In this document: one piece after another, positions 13,034 to 22,501 of the stretch
Numbering within the stretch: position 1 is the stretch's first letter
How the letters are laid out: each line of letters starts with the position of its first letter
Assembly: GCF_050947875.1 (NCBI RefSeq)
Contig: NC_134576.1
Coordinates: 60,188,755-60,252,754, forward strand
Direction: 5' to 3'
Length of the DNA: 64,000 bases
Origin: Dermacentor variabilis
Lineage: Eukaryota; Arthropoda; Arachnida; Ixodida; Ixodidae
Made by a program: the position numbers and the translations under genes
Notes under the pieces: generated by a model
Seen by the model: only the letters and a program-made list of their open reading frames with translations
What the model was told of the DNA's origin: nothing
Databases searched by the model: none

Positions 13034-13273
13034 CCCGCCGTGGTTGCTCAGTGGCTATGGTGTTGGGCTGCTGAGCACGAGGTCGCGGGATCGAATCCCG
13101 GCCACGGCGGCCGCATTTCGATGGGGGCGAAATGCGAAAACACCCGTGTTCTTAGATTTAGGCGCACGTTAAAGAACCCCAGGTGGTCAAAATTTCCGGA
13201 GTCCTCCACTACGGCGTGCCTCATAATCAGAAAGTGGTTTTGGCACGTAAAACCCCAAATATTATTATTATTA
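13034..13273 (+). mobile_element. Ruka-like tRNA-derived SINE, young full copy
   Basis: The head carries pol III promoter boxes: TGGTTGCTCAGTGG (A box) near 13041-13054 and GGATCGAATCC (B box) near 13088-13098. The body contains CGATGGGGGCGAAATGCG, GTTAAAGAACCCCAGGTGG and a GGAGTCCTCCACTACGG segment. The tail is an (ATT)n run. The copy is flanked by a perfect 14-bp direct repeat, TTTGCACGCTGTCA, at 13020-13033 and 13274-13287, which is a target-site duplication from LINE-mediated insertion. The perfect duplication and clean boxes suggest recent insertion. I identify the family from memory of the tick SINE named Ruka. Confidence 0.92.
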
Positions 13274-13287
13274 TTTGCACGCTGTCA

Positions 13288-16200
13288 GGCTCACTGTACT
13301 GCTCTACCCAATTATTCAGCAGCGATAAAACGTACCTACCTGGCTGTTGTAGAATTGCTGCCACAAGTGTTAGCAGGGCCTCGCTAGCCGCGCCTGCGCG
13401 TACAGTCTAACTAGTTCGCCCGTTCAAGCGAAAAAATTGTCGATATGCGCGTTCGTAATCGTTCTCGACGGCAAAGAGCGAGCGTCGAAGCATCACGTCC
13501 GGTTTGCGTATACCACTTCCGAAATTACCCACCGCCTTCGCTCGCGACACTATGGAGGGAAACGCGTTACGCCCCATCGCTACCTAGAAGCGAATGCATA
13601 GCCCCGTGTTTCCTTCCCCCTTCCCGCGAACTTTGAAGAAGTGTTGCACGCTCTGTTTTCCTTTCTGCACTCGGCAAGCTCTCGTCCTATAGAGAATGAC
13701 GATCTCCCTACGTTTGTATAACAGGAGCATTCTTGAGGGAAAAGCTCTCAGAAAGAGTATGGCAACACTACGCTCGTGCAGTGCGAAAGGGATGTCCCTG
13801 TTTCCTTTGGTGGCCTCCATTTCATGTTCTTGCCTTATTTTTCCCCACAGAATATTTATTTTCCCTCGGGTCGCTCGCGACGAGACACAGGATGCGACCG
13901 GCTGTACCGCAGTATAGCGACGGTGGCATGGGAAGCGCGAGCCCGCAATAATGTATGGCGCGCTTTTGTTCCTCAGGAAGTGGAGGATATGAAAAATTGG
14001 TACGGAAGCACGTTGCAGTTCTTCGTTTCAAGTTCTTCTCATTTTTTTTTTCTGTTTTCGCTGTTTACTGTTTTTCTCTTGAAGTGAGGTGCGGATTAAA
14101 ACACGTCTTGCACATAATTTCTTTTTTCAGAGGCCAAGTGCGGAAAAAGCCGTCATTTGCTGAGGAAAATGCGGTCTTTATCGATTTAAGAAAACGGCAG
14201 TGTTGTTTTAAAAAATGCAGGCAGAAATATGAAAAATAAAAGAAGAAAGATAAAAAGAAGAGAAAACAAAGTGACCTGGGTCAGCTGTTACAATTAGCTA
14301 TGAAATCAGGGTTAAAACATTTAATAAGACAGAAATTCCTCCAGGCGGAATGCATTGTCAGTGACCCATATGTTTATATCCATATGCTGTGAAATATTTA
14401 CATAAGCCTTGAATTATGCACAGTGCGTTTTGCCTATGTAGAACCAAACATCAAATATAGTGGTACGTCTTGCATAGGTGAGACCAGCGCCAACTTCTCG
14501 TAGTAATCATGAATTGCTCAGGCTGTTCTAGAATGCAGCTCTTAGGCGCCCGTTCCTACGCTGAGCGCCGTCGGTCCTCGGCGCCCCAAATAACCGAGCG
14601 AACTAGCACAGCGAATGATGTAAGAGCGAACGAGCAGCGCAGCGAGTGATGAAAGACGGCGATAGTGTAGATATCGCGAGGAGGAAAGCGGAGGAGGAGG
14701 GTTTGGCAAAAGCGTGAGAAGCAGTGCTGCGCAAGACAGGCTCTGCGGCAACGATGGCTACGAGATAGCGCCAGAGCAACGTGCGTCAGACGTATGGAAA
14801 CAAAGCGCTGCATCAGCGGAGGTCTGTCTGCGGCGGTCGCTTTGAATCGCTCACACGCCTCACCCACGCGCTGCCTCTTGCGATAACCCTATTAGCGAGG
14901 CAGTTGCGCGACACCTCGCTCCGGTTGTAACGTGCCGCACGAGACAGATTGGCCGTGCCAGCCACGATACTCATAGCGTTCTCTAGCTAATATAAACTGC
15001 ATGCCTATATAATCATTATACAAGATATTTACACGTGAAATGAAAACACATTCAGAGCTGCCCTCAAATTTCGCATTAAGGAGTATCGTAATGGGCGGCG
15101 AACTTGTGTATGCAAAAACGTAGCTCCCGAATTTGATGCAAAATCACTTCATTCTGTATAAAAGCTTATACGTCTCATCACTTCGATAAGCATTTTAGTA
15201 GATAAGTTATCAACAGGGACCATTTTCCAGATCAGTATACTTTCAGACAAAAATTCTCAGGTTTTGCTTGCTTACAGGGGTATGAGTCATTGCTTAACGG
15301 GGTAGAAACCATTCATTGTCTTACACGACGGAAAAATTTCTCGTTGGGTAGGCATAGACATGCTTACGCATTTAATTACAGAGGTATGATACGATAATGT
15401 GTGTGCCTACCTATCGTCACGATGACCACCGATCAGGACAATAATTGTGGGAAAGGAGGACGAGCCTTTGTTCAAAATTTTGTGTCACCTGTTTCGTGTG
15501 CTAAGCAGCATCGCTGGTCGACCATCCACCTTCATAGAGTGGAATGGCTCATTATATTTTATTTCCTTGCCTCTTCCTTCGACTTTTCCACTGTTGCTGC
15601 TGTCTGGCACCCCACATCGACGAAAGGTTGAGGGGGGCAATTATGAGCGTATGTATACAAGGAAGGAGCACGGCAGAAATGAAAGGTGACGCGAGAAACT
15701 CGTGTGGACGTTTCAATTCACGTCGCCACAATGCCCTCTAGAGCTTTTAGATTGGAGCCCTAAAGACACGGCGTAAAAGCGGATCCGCCAGAGAACGCTC
15801 TTCCACAACCACGTTCTTTGAAGCTTCGCTGTGCCTCACAACACAGTTGTTAAAATACATACAGCGAAGTTTAACGTACATGTATACCTTCCCATCATCG
15901 CATGTACAGCCTAGGAACCTGTACATATGAGAGGGAGGAGTACGTGGCATTGCGAATTTCGACGGCAATCCGTGCTTGCGTGACGGAGGGCTGGTTATTC
16001 TAGCGAAAGAGGCGCTAATAGGCTGTATGCGTTAAATACGTTATAAGAAGTTAGAGTAACATGTACGTACATTGTACAGAAATGGGCCGCCGAAACGCCG
16101 AAATCAACAAAAATATCGCAGTAAACACTAACAATTTTGAGGCAGTGGTTAAGTTAACAACCGAAAAAAAACACTTGGGAATTTTATGCGGTGGCGATGA

Positions 16201-16650
16201 GGTAAAGTCTCTGCCTACCTCACTGCGGTCAAGCGTTCCACTCCTCATCGCTGCGTACATTTTCTTCGTTATTTTGAACTGTGGTTCGTTCATTTGTTCT
16301 GCTTAATTATGCGCAACTTTAAACCTGGGTCTTACAGCATAAGTAATATTAGACCAGTTACAGGTACTGCTCAGTTTAGAAATACCTAATCAAGTTGTTT
16401 CCACGTGGCTATATAACTACTATGCGAGTTTTTTTTTTGCGAGCTTTCCAGAAACGTTGAGGAATATGAAAAAAAATTCAGATTCAACTGTAGTGTACGC
16501 CTGCTTAATGCAAAGCGTTCATGGTTCTCAGAGAATGGTTGTATGAATAACGTAAACGTTGCGTAACGAACAGCTATGTAGAGAGTATACACTTCAGTGC
16601 TTATATTAAATAATACAGGAAATTTGCAATGGCAAGGTATTAGATGGAAA
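13288..16650. other. anonymous DNA
   Basis: Only short frames. There are T-rich runs near 14040 and a GC-rich, GCGAACGAGCAGCG-type patch near 14560-14940 that looks repetitive but cannot be assigned. No gene, RNA or complete element is supported. Confidence 0.5.
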
Positions 16651-16659
16651 GCAAATTAA

Positions 16660-16910
16660 AGATCAGTGGCACATACCCTGGGGCACATATCCAGTGGCGC
16701 CACGGGCACATGCATTGTGGCCCCCTTGCACATACTCGCCCCAGCGCCACATACAAGGTCTGCACTGTGGCACATAATTTTAGGCTGAGCTATAACCGGA
16801 ATCGGTCTCCTTAAACGGCGAAGTCTCCTTAAACGGCGCAATACTCTGTGGCGCCAGGCGTCTACTGAGACTTAGTCGCCTCAGTGGCATACCCTAGCGC
16901 CATGTCCCCA
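16660..16910. repeat. degenerate GGCACATA-type repeat cluster
   Basis: Words of the form (A/C)GTGGC(A/G)C(C/A), GGCACATA and GGCACATG recur several times between 16668 and 16770. An 18-bp unit beginning GTCTCCTTAAACGGCG is duplicated in tandem at 16805-16840. The array is imperfect and its boundaries are uncertain. Confidence 0.5.
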
Positions 16911-16935
16911 TACCTCAATACGCGGTAGTACCGTA

Positions 16936-17216
16936 TAGACTCGTGTAAGGGCCGCAGTCATTTTGGCGACTTTGACGAGGTGCAGCCCTTACACGACACC
17001 AAACCTTCGGTTCGGTCGTGTGTAAGGGATTCTAGAAGATGGCTATAGATATTACGAGCAGATGCCGTAGCCGCACGCGGAGGTACGCAGCGCGCGAAAA
17101 TTCTCCGATGCGCGCGCGCGGTATCGGGGCGCGAACGTGATCGCTCCTCCGTTAGAAATTGTTGTTTGCCAAATTTAAGGCTGCCAAGTTCGGGGCGCGG
17201 CCCTTACACTAGTCTA
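16936..17216. mobile_element. TA-flanked MITE
   Basis: The left end TAGACTCGTGTAAGGGCCGC (16936-16955) matches the reverse complement of the right end (17197-17216) at 19 of 20 positions. Counting the outer TA as target duplication gives an 18-bp inverted repeat starting GACTCGTGTAAGG, a layout typical of Tc1/mariner-type elements. The 280-bp interior has no coding capacity and contains a further internal GTGTAAGGG/CCCTTACAC pair. Superfamily assignment is inference from the TA dinucleotide. Confidence 0.72.
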
Positions 17217-18139
17217 CGCGGCACCTCGCGCGTATACGCAGGGGTCAGTACCGACAATGGCACATTTTAGAGTGCACAATCACAAGGATCGGCCCACCTA
17301 AACGGCGAGATACACGAACCCTCGCCCGCTCTCCCGCTTTCAAAAAATGTGGCTGCAGTAGCAGGAGTCACATTAAAATGACTTTCGCTGCGGGCTTGTG
17401 CGTCTGGATTTAAGTAATCTCAGTCGTGCCTCTAAAGAACAAATCCCGCATGACCGTTGAAAGTCGACAGTCTCCTTGCTCCCCTGTTGGGCGCCGGTCC
17501 ATATCTTAAGCGTTTAGGACTGTCGCCGATTTTGATATTCACATTCAAGGTACTGATGTGCACTAGACACAATGGCCAATCGCTTCGTTCGTTTGTGATA
17601 AGTACGCGGGCTTTCTTTAGAAATCCGAGTGATGGCGCGGAAATCTTGTCGCAAAAAAAGAAACACATAGGGGCACCGTTCTGTCAGATTTTTTGCGCTC
17701 TCTCGAGAGCTGGGTAAAATAAAAAAATGTCAACGTAAAAATAGACGACATGGGAACAATCGCGTTCGTTCATTCGATGTTTACGAGTACCCTCTAAAGG
17801 TAATCTCATGTGGCCTGTGTCCTAAATTAAATACTAAAAATTTTGCTTAAATCAACGTAACCAATTTACTGACTAATCACACTTAAATAAAAGAGGAACA
17901 TTTTGCCTAACTAATGACGGCCCCGAAGAACATGCCGTGAGTCTCACTTCAAGATATGTCACTCCATCTTTCAAACAGTATTTTAGAGTTAGGTACGTGA
18001 AACAAACGGTACAAAAGTAACTTCGAGCACATATACTTGAACATGTGCGGTCTGATTTTCACGCTGCCAGCGTTTGTGATATGAAGTGCGACATACCTGC
18101 AGTAAAAATGACTCGGACGAAATTCGTAATAGTGAATAA
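17217..18139. other. anonymous DNA
   Basis: No supported coding frame, element or RNA. Confidence 0.5.
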
Positions 18140-18150
18140 ATCCCTGATGG

Positions 18151-18188
18151 GAGAGCCCAGAACAATACTCGTGAAATTGTAACACTTA

Positions 18189-18268
<80 letters not shown>
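18151..18268 (+). mobile_element. possible short retro-insertion with (AT)n tail
   Basis: A 118-bp segment, about 40 bp of unique sequence followed by an (AT)n run, is flanked by an exact 11-bp direct repeat, ATCCCTGATGG, at 18140-18150 and 18269-18279. This looks like a target-site duplication around a severely 5'-truncated insertion whose 3' tail is a microsatellite. Slippage near a chance repeat is the alternative. Confidence 0.4.

Positions 18269-18270
<2 letters not shown>
18191..18270. repeat. (AT)n microsatellite
   Basis: A run of about 38 AT units preceded by GTGTGT. Confidence 0.98.
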
Positions 18271-18274
<4 letters not shown>

Positions 18275-18279
18275 GATGG

Positions 18280-19523
18280 TTTACATTTCTAATGACATTC
18301 TCAGTCTTACGGCTTTAAAGGTTCTGAGGCCTGGAGCATTTACAATTCTATAAGCGCAAGCGAATGCCGTGGCATCAGCTCCGTTATATATAGTTGAATA
18401 CAAAGTAAAGAGGGAAACAACTAACACTGTGGTTATATTAATTACCGAAACCCGCACAATGAAAAAATATTAGTCACCTAGCAACAATGCACATACATGC
18501 GAAACTTCTGCGCGTTATATGCACTAGGAAAAAGAATGACGACAGGCAGCTGAAAAGTTTAGGCTTGGTCAAGTTTCATCAGCACTGACAAGATTAACTC
18601 GGGTGAATATAACATTTAAAAGAATATAGTGACAAATGTATAAAGCTGGCGCGCATAAGAGAAATAAACCAATATGCGCTTACCACGAAAAAAAGGTCGT
18701 GGTTTGTTGTATGCGGTGACATATCGCCGCAGCGTTTTATTTCCGTCAGCAAACAACAGCCCCCCTGTCAGCTGGCGCTTAAAATTCCATCTTTCTCTGA
18801 CCCTTAATCGCCACGCCAGTTTCTTTTTTCCGGTGCTCCCTTAATCCTTTACGGACAGGGATTATCCCTGTCAGCCCGGCTGCAATGGATGTCGAGCGGC
18901 CAGTTCCGACTTGGCGGCTCCGCGCACTTTCGCAGTCTGGCCCGGGTTTCGCAACCGCTCCGGCTTCTCTCGGGATTAGCGTGGCTTGAGTTGCGCCGTT
19001 ATATAGAAGGGCGCGCACAGCGGAAACGGGGCCGCAGTCGGTTCAAGCTGCCCCGGGTCTTTCCTTCTGTTTTGTTCGGTTAATCGCCGGGATTTGGCAG
19101 TGCCGGACTCGGGAAAGTGGCTTGTGTACCCGCCTCACGGTGGCGCGACGGACTCGGGCGAAGCCGACGCAGCGTTCAAGCCCTCGGGCATTATGACTGG
19201 CCGGCTGGCTGGCTCGCTCACTGGCTCGCAAATATGCGTAATGGTTTCGACTCTCGCCCCCCCCCCTCCATAACTGAACCGTCTCTAACAATAAATAACC
19301 CCACGCCTCGGCTGGTCAAGAAGTCGATTGCTCAGTTCGTGGAACAGTTGAAACTTACTCGCATATACCTGTATGCATCGTGGAACAAAGGGAACACGTG
19401 GCAATAAGTGAAACAGTCACGTACCAAACGAAACATCTTTGATGTTTTTTATCATTCCACTGCCTTGCGCTAACGTCTCTACGAAGAATGTAACGCCAAC
19501 TGGGACACAACAGCACCCTTTTC
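18280..19523. other. anonymous DNA
   Basis: A GC-rich patch at 18860-19150 contains a TATATAG word near 19001-19007, but no gene structure follows. Nothing else is supported. Confidence 0.45.
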
Positions 19524-19925
19524 TTAAGGATACACTAAAGAGATAGTTTATACTGGAGCTGCATTAGCATCTGACGCTTATACAACACCGAAAAAACGTT
19601 AGTGCTACCGCGAGGAGAAGCTTGGTAAGCCAGACAAGACGGATATCGGCGCCACCTTGAAGTTGCCGCATCAGCTCAATGTGACGTCATAAATCGGACG
19701 GCCTCTTCTGCGGCTTAGCCATTTTTTTTTTCTTATCAGTAAAGATCGACTGAATGGCTTTCGAGAAGAATTAGACTAAACTTGGCAATTTCAAAAGGCA
19801 CTTACTGATTCCCCACAACGGCCTAAATGCGACAAATAACCTTGAGATATGTGACGTCACACTGACGTACCAGCGCTGGCTTTTCAGCGCGAAATCCGAA
19901 AAGTAGAAATTCGGCGTTCACGGAT
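19524..19925 (+). mobile_element. TTAA-family repeat, truncated copy
   Basis: The left end is TTAAGGATACACTAAAGAG at 19524, a diverged form of the TTAAAGGGACACTAA terminus at 12.5 kb. The interior has two TGACGTCA palindromes (19682-19689 and 19852-19859) and GCGCGAAAT blocks, as in the copy near 49.4 kb. No right terminus is found. The repeat stops where the LINE 3' end begins at about 19925, which suggests the LINE inserted into it. Confidence 0.5.
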
Positions 19926-20255
19926 GGACGTACGGAAAAAAACTTCAATGAGAAAAGGACATGCGAGGTTGCCAGCCCGGGCTCAGGCCACCCGGGCATT
20001 GTGTGCGGTGAGGCATAGCCTTTCCACCGCTGCCCAGGCCCGCTAAATCGCCCATAGTTGGCCGTGTAGTTCCGAGCTAGTCAGAGCGCTTAACCATCGC
20101 TCCTCGAGAAGGTCCAGTCCTATGTTGTCATCTACGTATATTGACCTGAACTCTGTACAGTTCCATAAGATGTGTGCCATGTCTGCGTGTCCGTGCTTGC
20201 TAAGCTTGCAGCTCGCGTCTGGGTATTGTGTTGAATTTACTCCGTTTAAATGTAC
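19925..20255 (-). mobile_element. 3' fragment of an I-like LINE
   Basis: Read on the minus strand, an eroded frame holds a Cys/His cluster with words such as CKLSKHG and HILWNC. This is the C-terminal zinc-binding motif that follows RNase H in tick I-like LINEs. The last bases read CTCATTGAAG, a T run, and then CGTACGTCCATCC. The element at 59.6-62.0 kb ends the same way, so the two are probably one family. At least two in-frame stops interrupt it. The upstream limit is uncertain and sequence to about 20930 may include more eroded LINE. Confidence 0.6.
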
Positions 20256-21163
20256 TTATATCTTTTACTAATAGACCTATTACTGCGAGATTAAGGAGAG
20301 TAGAGGGTTGAAGGAATAGTTTGTTAGGCCAAACTTAGTGTTGCCCATCAAGCTTTACGGGCATTCTGTGGAAGAGCACTGGATAATCCGTGTCGTCGGT
20401 TGGACAATCAGCTTGTAGTGGGTTGGTCGTTTCTTCGGGATTTAATGATGCTGCTAGAAGAAGAATGTCGCATAATGTTGCGACCACGAGATGGACACCT
20501 CTATCGTGGGCCGCACGCGATACGGCGATAGCCCTATGCTTCGACCTATCGCTCTTTTTTTTTTTTTCCGTGCGCGATAGTGTTGGTCTTGTACCAACGT
20601 ATTGTGTATCTCTTGAAAAGATCGATGGAATAACAGCTCTGGTCTGGAGCTTAGGAGAATTCAACTGAGGCGTGTAGTGCGTCACAGCTGCGGCGCATGA
20701 ACGTGCCTGCCGCAACGTCCTTCGATTCGGGTTTGAGGAAGGTAGACGTTTGGTAACAGCAACGACTGCAACAAGTAAGGATCTTTGACATGCTGTGCGG
20801 TCGCTAAAGCCGCCTGAGCGTCTACGTGTATTGCTGAAGTCGATCCTCCCCCCCCCCCCCCCCTGGAAGTAAAGATTGCGGTAGCTGATATGCCTACTCC
20901 CGACGCGTTTTCACAAGAAGTTCCAAATGCCAATATTGTAGACTTTCTGCAGCTGCTGTTATCATGCTAGCGTGTCTAAGACGGCAAAAAACAACAGAGA
21001 AAAAAAGTTATGCAAATCAGGCAGGGTTATTTTTCGTCATCCGTGTGTTTAACAAGTGATGTGTAGGGAAGCATGTAGCTAAATAGCTTCTCTCCCTCTT
21101 TGTAATCACCTAATCTTTTTTTAAATCTTCTTTTATACTATGGCTTCCTATTACGACATCTGC
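20256..21163. other. anonymous DNA, possibly eroded LINE
   Basis: Contains a C homopolymer (20849-20863). Minus-strand frames near 20682-20933 vaguely resemble a LINE RNase H region, but no catalytic motif can be shown. Confidence 0.35.
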
Positions 21164-21167
21164 ATGC
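21164..21167. repeat. left target-site duplication ATGC
   Basis: ATGC immediately before the left LTR is repeated immediately after the right LTR (28154-28157). A 4-bp duplication fits Ty3/gypsy integrases. Confidence 0.85.
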
Positions 21168-21541
21168 TGTTTGGATCTGACTGCTGGTACGATCTGTTGG
21201 GAACTCGGCGCTGACGCCCGTGGGTGTACCTGGGTCGCAAGCCCCAAGGGTAGCGTTGGCCTGGCGGCCTGGGGTACAACTGGAAGCATCCGAAGGTCCC
21301 GGCAAAGCATGAGTCGACTGGTAACAACGAAACAACTTGTTTATTTTAACATCGCAAAGAGTTGGCGGTCAGGTTTGACCGAAGTAGAGAGACGGGAGAG
21401 CACTTCACTCAACAGAAGAAATCGGAGCCCTCCTCTTGGCGTCCGGGGGCAGCTGTTTTTATACTCTCGCAGTTGAGGGCAAGAAGGAACCCCTCAAAAG
21501 ACGAGCACGTGAATGTACAATGGGCTAATGGTGACGCACAC

Positions 21542-21654
21542 TGTCGTGGCGCTGCGCACGATCTCGTAGCACCCTGTCGTGGCGCTGCGCACGATCTCGT
21601 AGCACCCCGTCGTGGCGCTGCGCACGATCTCGTAGCACCCTGTCGTGGCGCTGC
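21542..21654. repeat. 33-bp tandem repeat in U3, about 3.4 copies
   Basis: The unit starts TGTCGTGGCGCTGCGCACG, with copies at 21542, 21575, 21608 and a partial at 21641. It is duplicated in the other LTR. It lies upstream of the TATA box in the direction of transcription. Confidence 0.95.
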
Positions 21655-21688
21655 CGGTCGGACACAATGACTGTAACGAGAAGATGGT

Positions 21689-21879
21689 CCCTGCTTTGGC
21701 ATCGCCTGTTTCGGGCACAATGACTGGAACGAGATCCCTGCTTTGGCATCGCCTGTTTCGGGCACAATGACTGGAACGAGATCCCTGCTTTGGCATCGCC
21801 TGTTTCGGGCCCAATAACTGGAATGAGATCCCTGCTTTGGCATCGCCTGTTTCGGGCACAATGACTGGAACGAGATCCC
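21689..21879. repeat. 47-bp tandem repeat in U3, about 4 copies
   Basis: The unit starts CCCTGCTTTGGCATCGCCTG, with copies at 21689, 21736, 21783 and 21830. The third copy carries a few substitutions that also appear in the other LTR, so the array predates this insertion. Confidence 0.95.
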
Positions 21880-22015
21880 TAGGCGGTCGCATCGCCGCAG
21901 ACGCGCCTGGAAACACCTGGCGATGAGTGCTGCGGCGACGACGATCGGGCCAAAATGTCTGCCGCCCCGCCGCAGTCGCGCCGGCAAAACCACGTGTCGC
22001 AGGCGAAACGCAACA

Positions 22016-22501
22016 GACCGCCCCGCCGGGGGAAGGAGATCCCGATGGACAGGGGACTGCATCCGCTGTCCGGAGGGATGTCGCTCGATGATGCTCATAA
22101 CCGAAGTCGGGCGTCCCTTGACGTTTCTTGAGCGCAGCGCACAGAGAAGGCCTCGTTCTCTCGTTCAGGTTCGCACGGGACACTGCAAAGTGACTTCGGG
22201 AGAGTTCACATTTTTGTTCTCGTTCCCGGCAAGCGTTAGAACTACGCTGAAAACTCAACCGCTCAGTCAGCAAGCACGGCACAACCCTCACTAAGCCCTG
22301 CCAGGCTCTTTCCCCTTTTTATACCACTGCCTAGTTCCTTACAGTAGTCTAGCATCACTCAGAACGCGTCCACAAATTGAAAAATTGCACTAGAAAGCAT
22401 ATCATCACTTTGAAACACTAAACAAAAGCAATATGTTAAAAAAAAATCCTGCCTCAGGAAGAAAACATCAGTAACAAACAATTTTGAGGCTGATTCCTAC
22501 G
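22016..22501 (-). other. 3' non-coding tail of the retrotransposon
   Basis: 486 bp between the gag-pol stop and the 3' LTR. No env-like domain, signal peptide or membrane segment is seen. Minus-strand frames reaching into the LTR reflect its repeats. Confidence 0.7.

Larger units (their letters stand above)
21168..22015 (-). repeat. 3' LTR (848 bp)
   Basis: It matches the copy at 27306-28153 along its full length with three base differences and no indels. On the element's strand it carries U3 tandem repeats (47-bp and 33-bp units), a TATAAAAA box (21456-21463) and an AATAAA polyadenylation signal (21340-21345). The sequence just upstream of it on the element's strand (22016-22030) is G-rich but broken by C, so the polypurine tract is weak. 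Confidence 0.97.

Noticed and set aside
12789..13034. Frame with Pro-Ala-Pro-Gly repeats
   Set aside because: It translates the 12-bp minisatellite inside a MITE.
13041..13098. Possible functional tRNA gene (A and B boxes)
   Set aside because: It is the head of a SINE with body, ATT tail and 14-bp target duplication. No cloverleaf acceptor stem is present.
21409..22291. Two long minus-strand frames (229 and 265 codons) across the 3' LTR, possible env or accessory protein
   Set aside because: Most of their length is translation of the 33- and 47-bp LTR repeats. The same frames recur in the other LTR and show no signal peptide, membrane segment or known domain.
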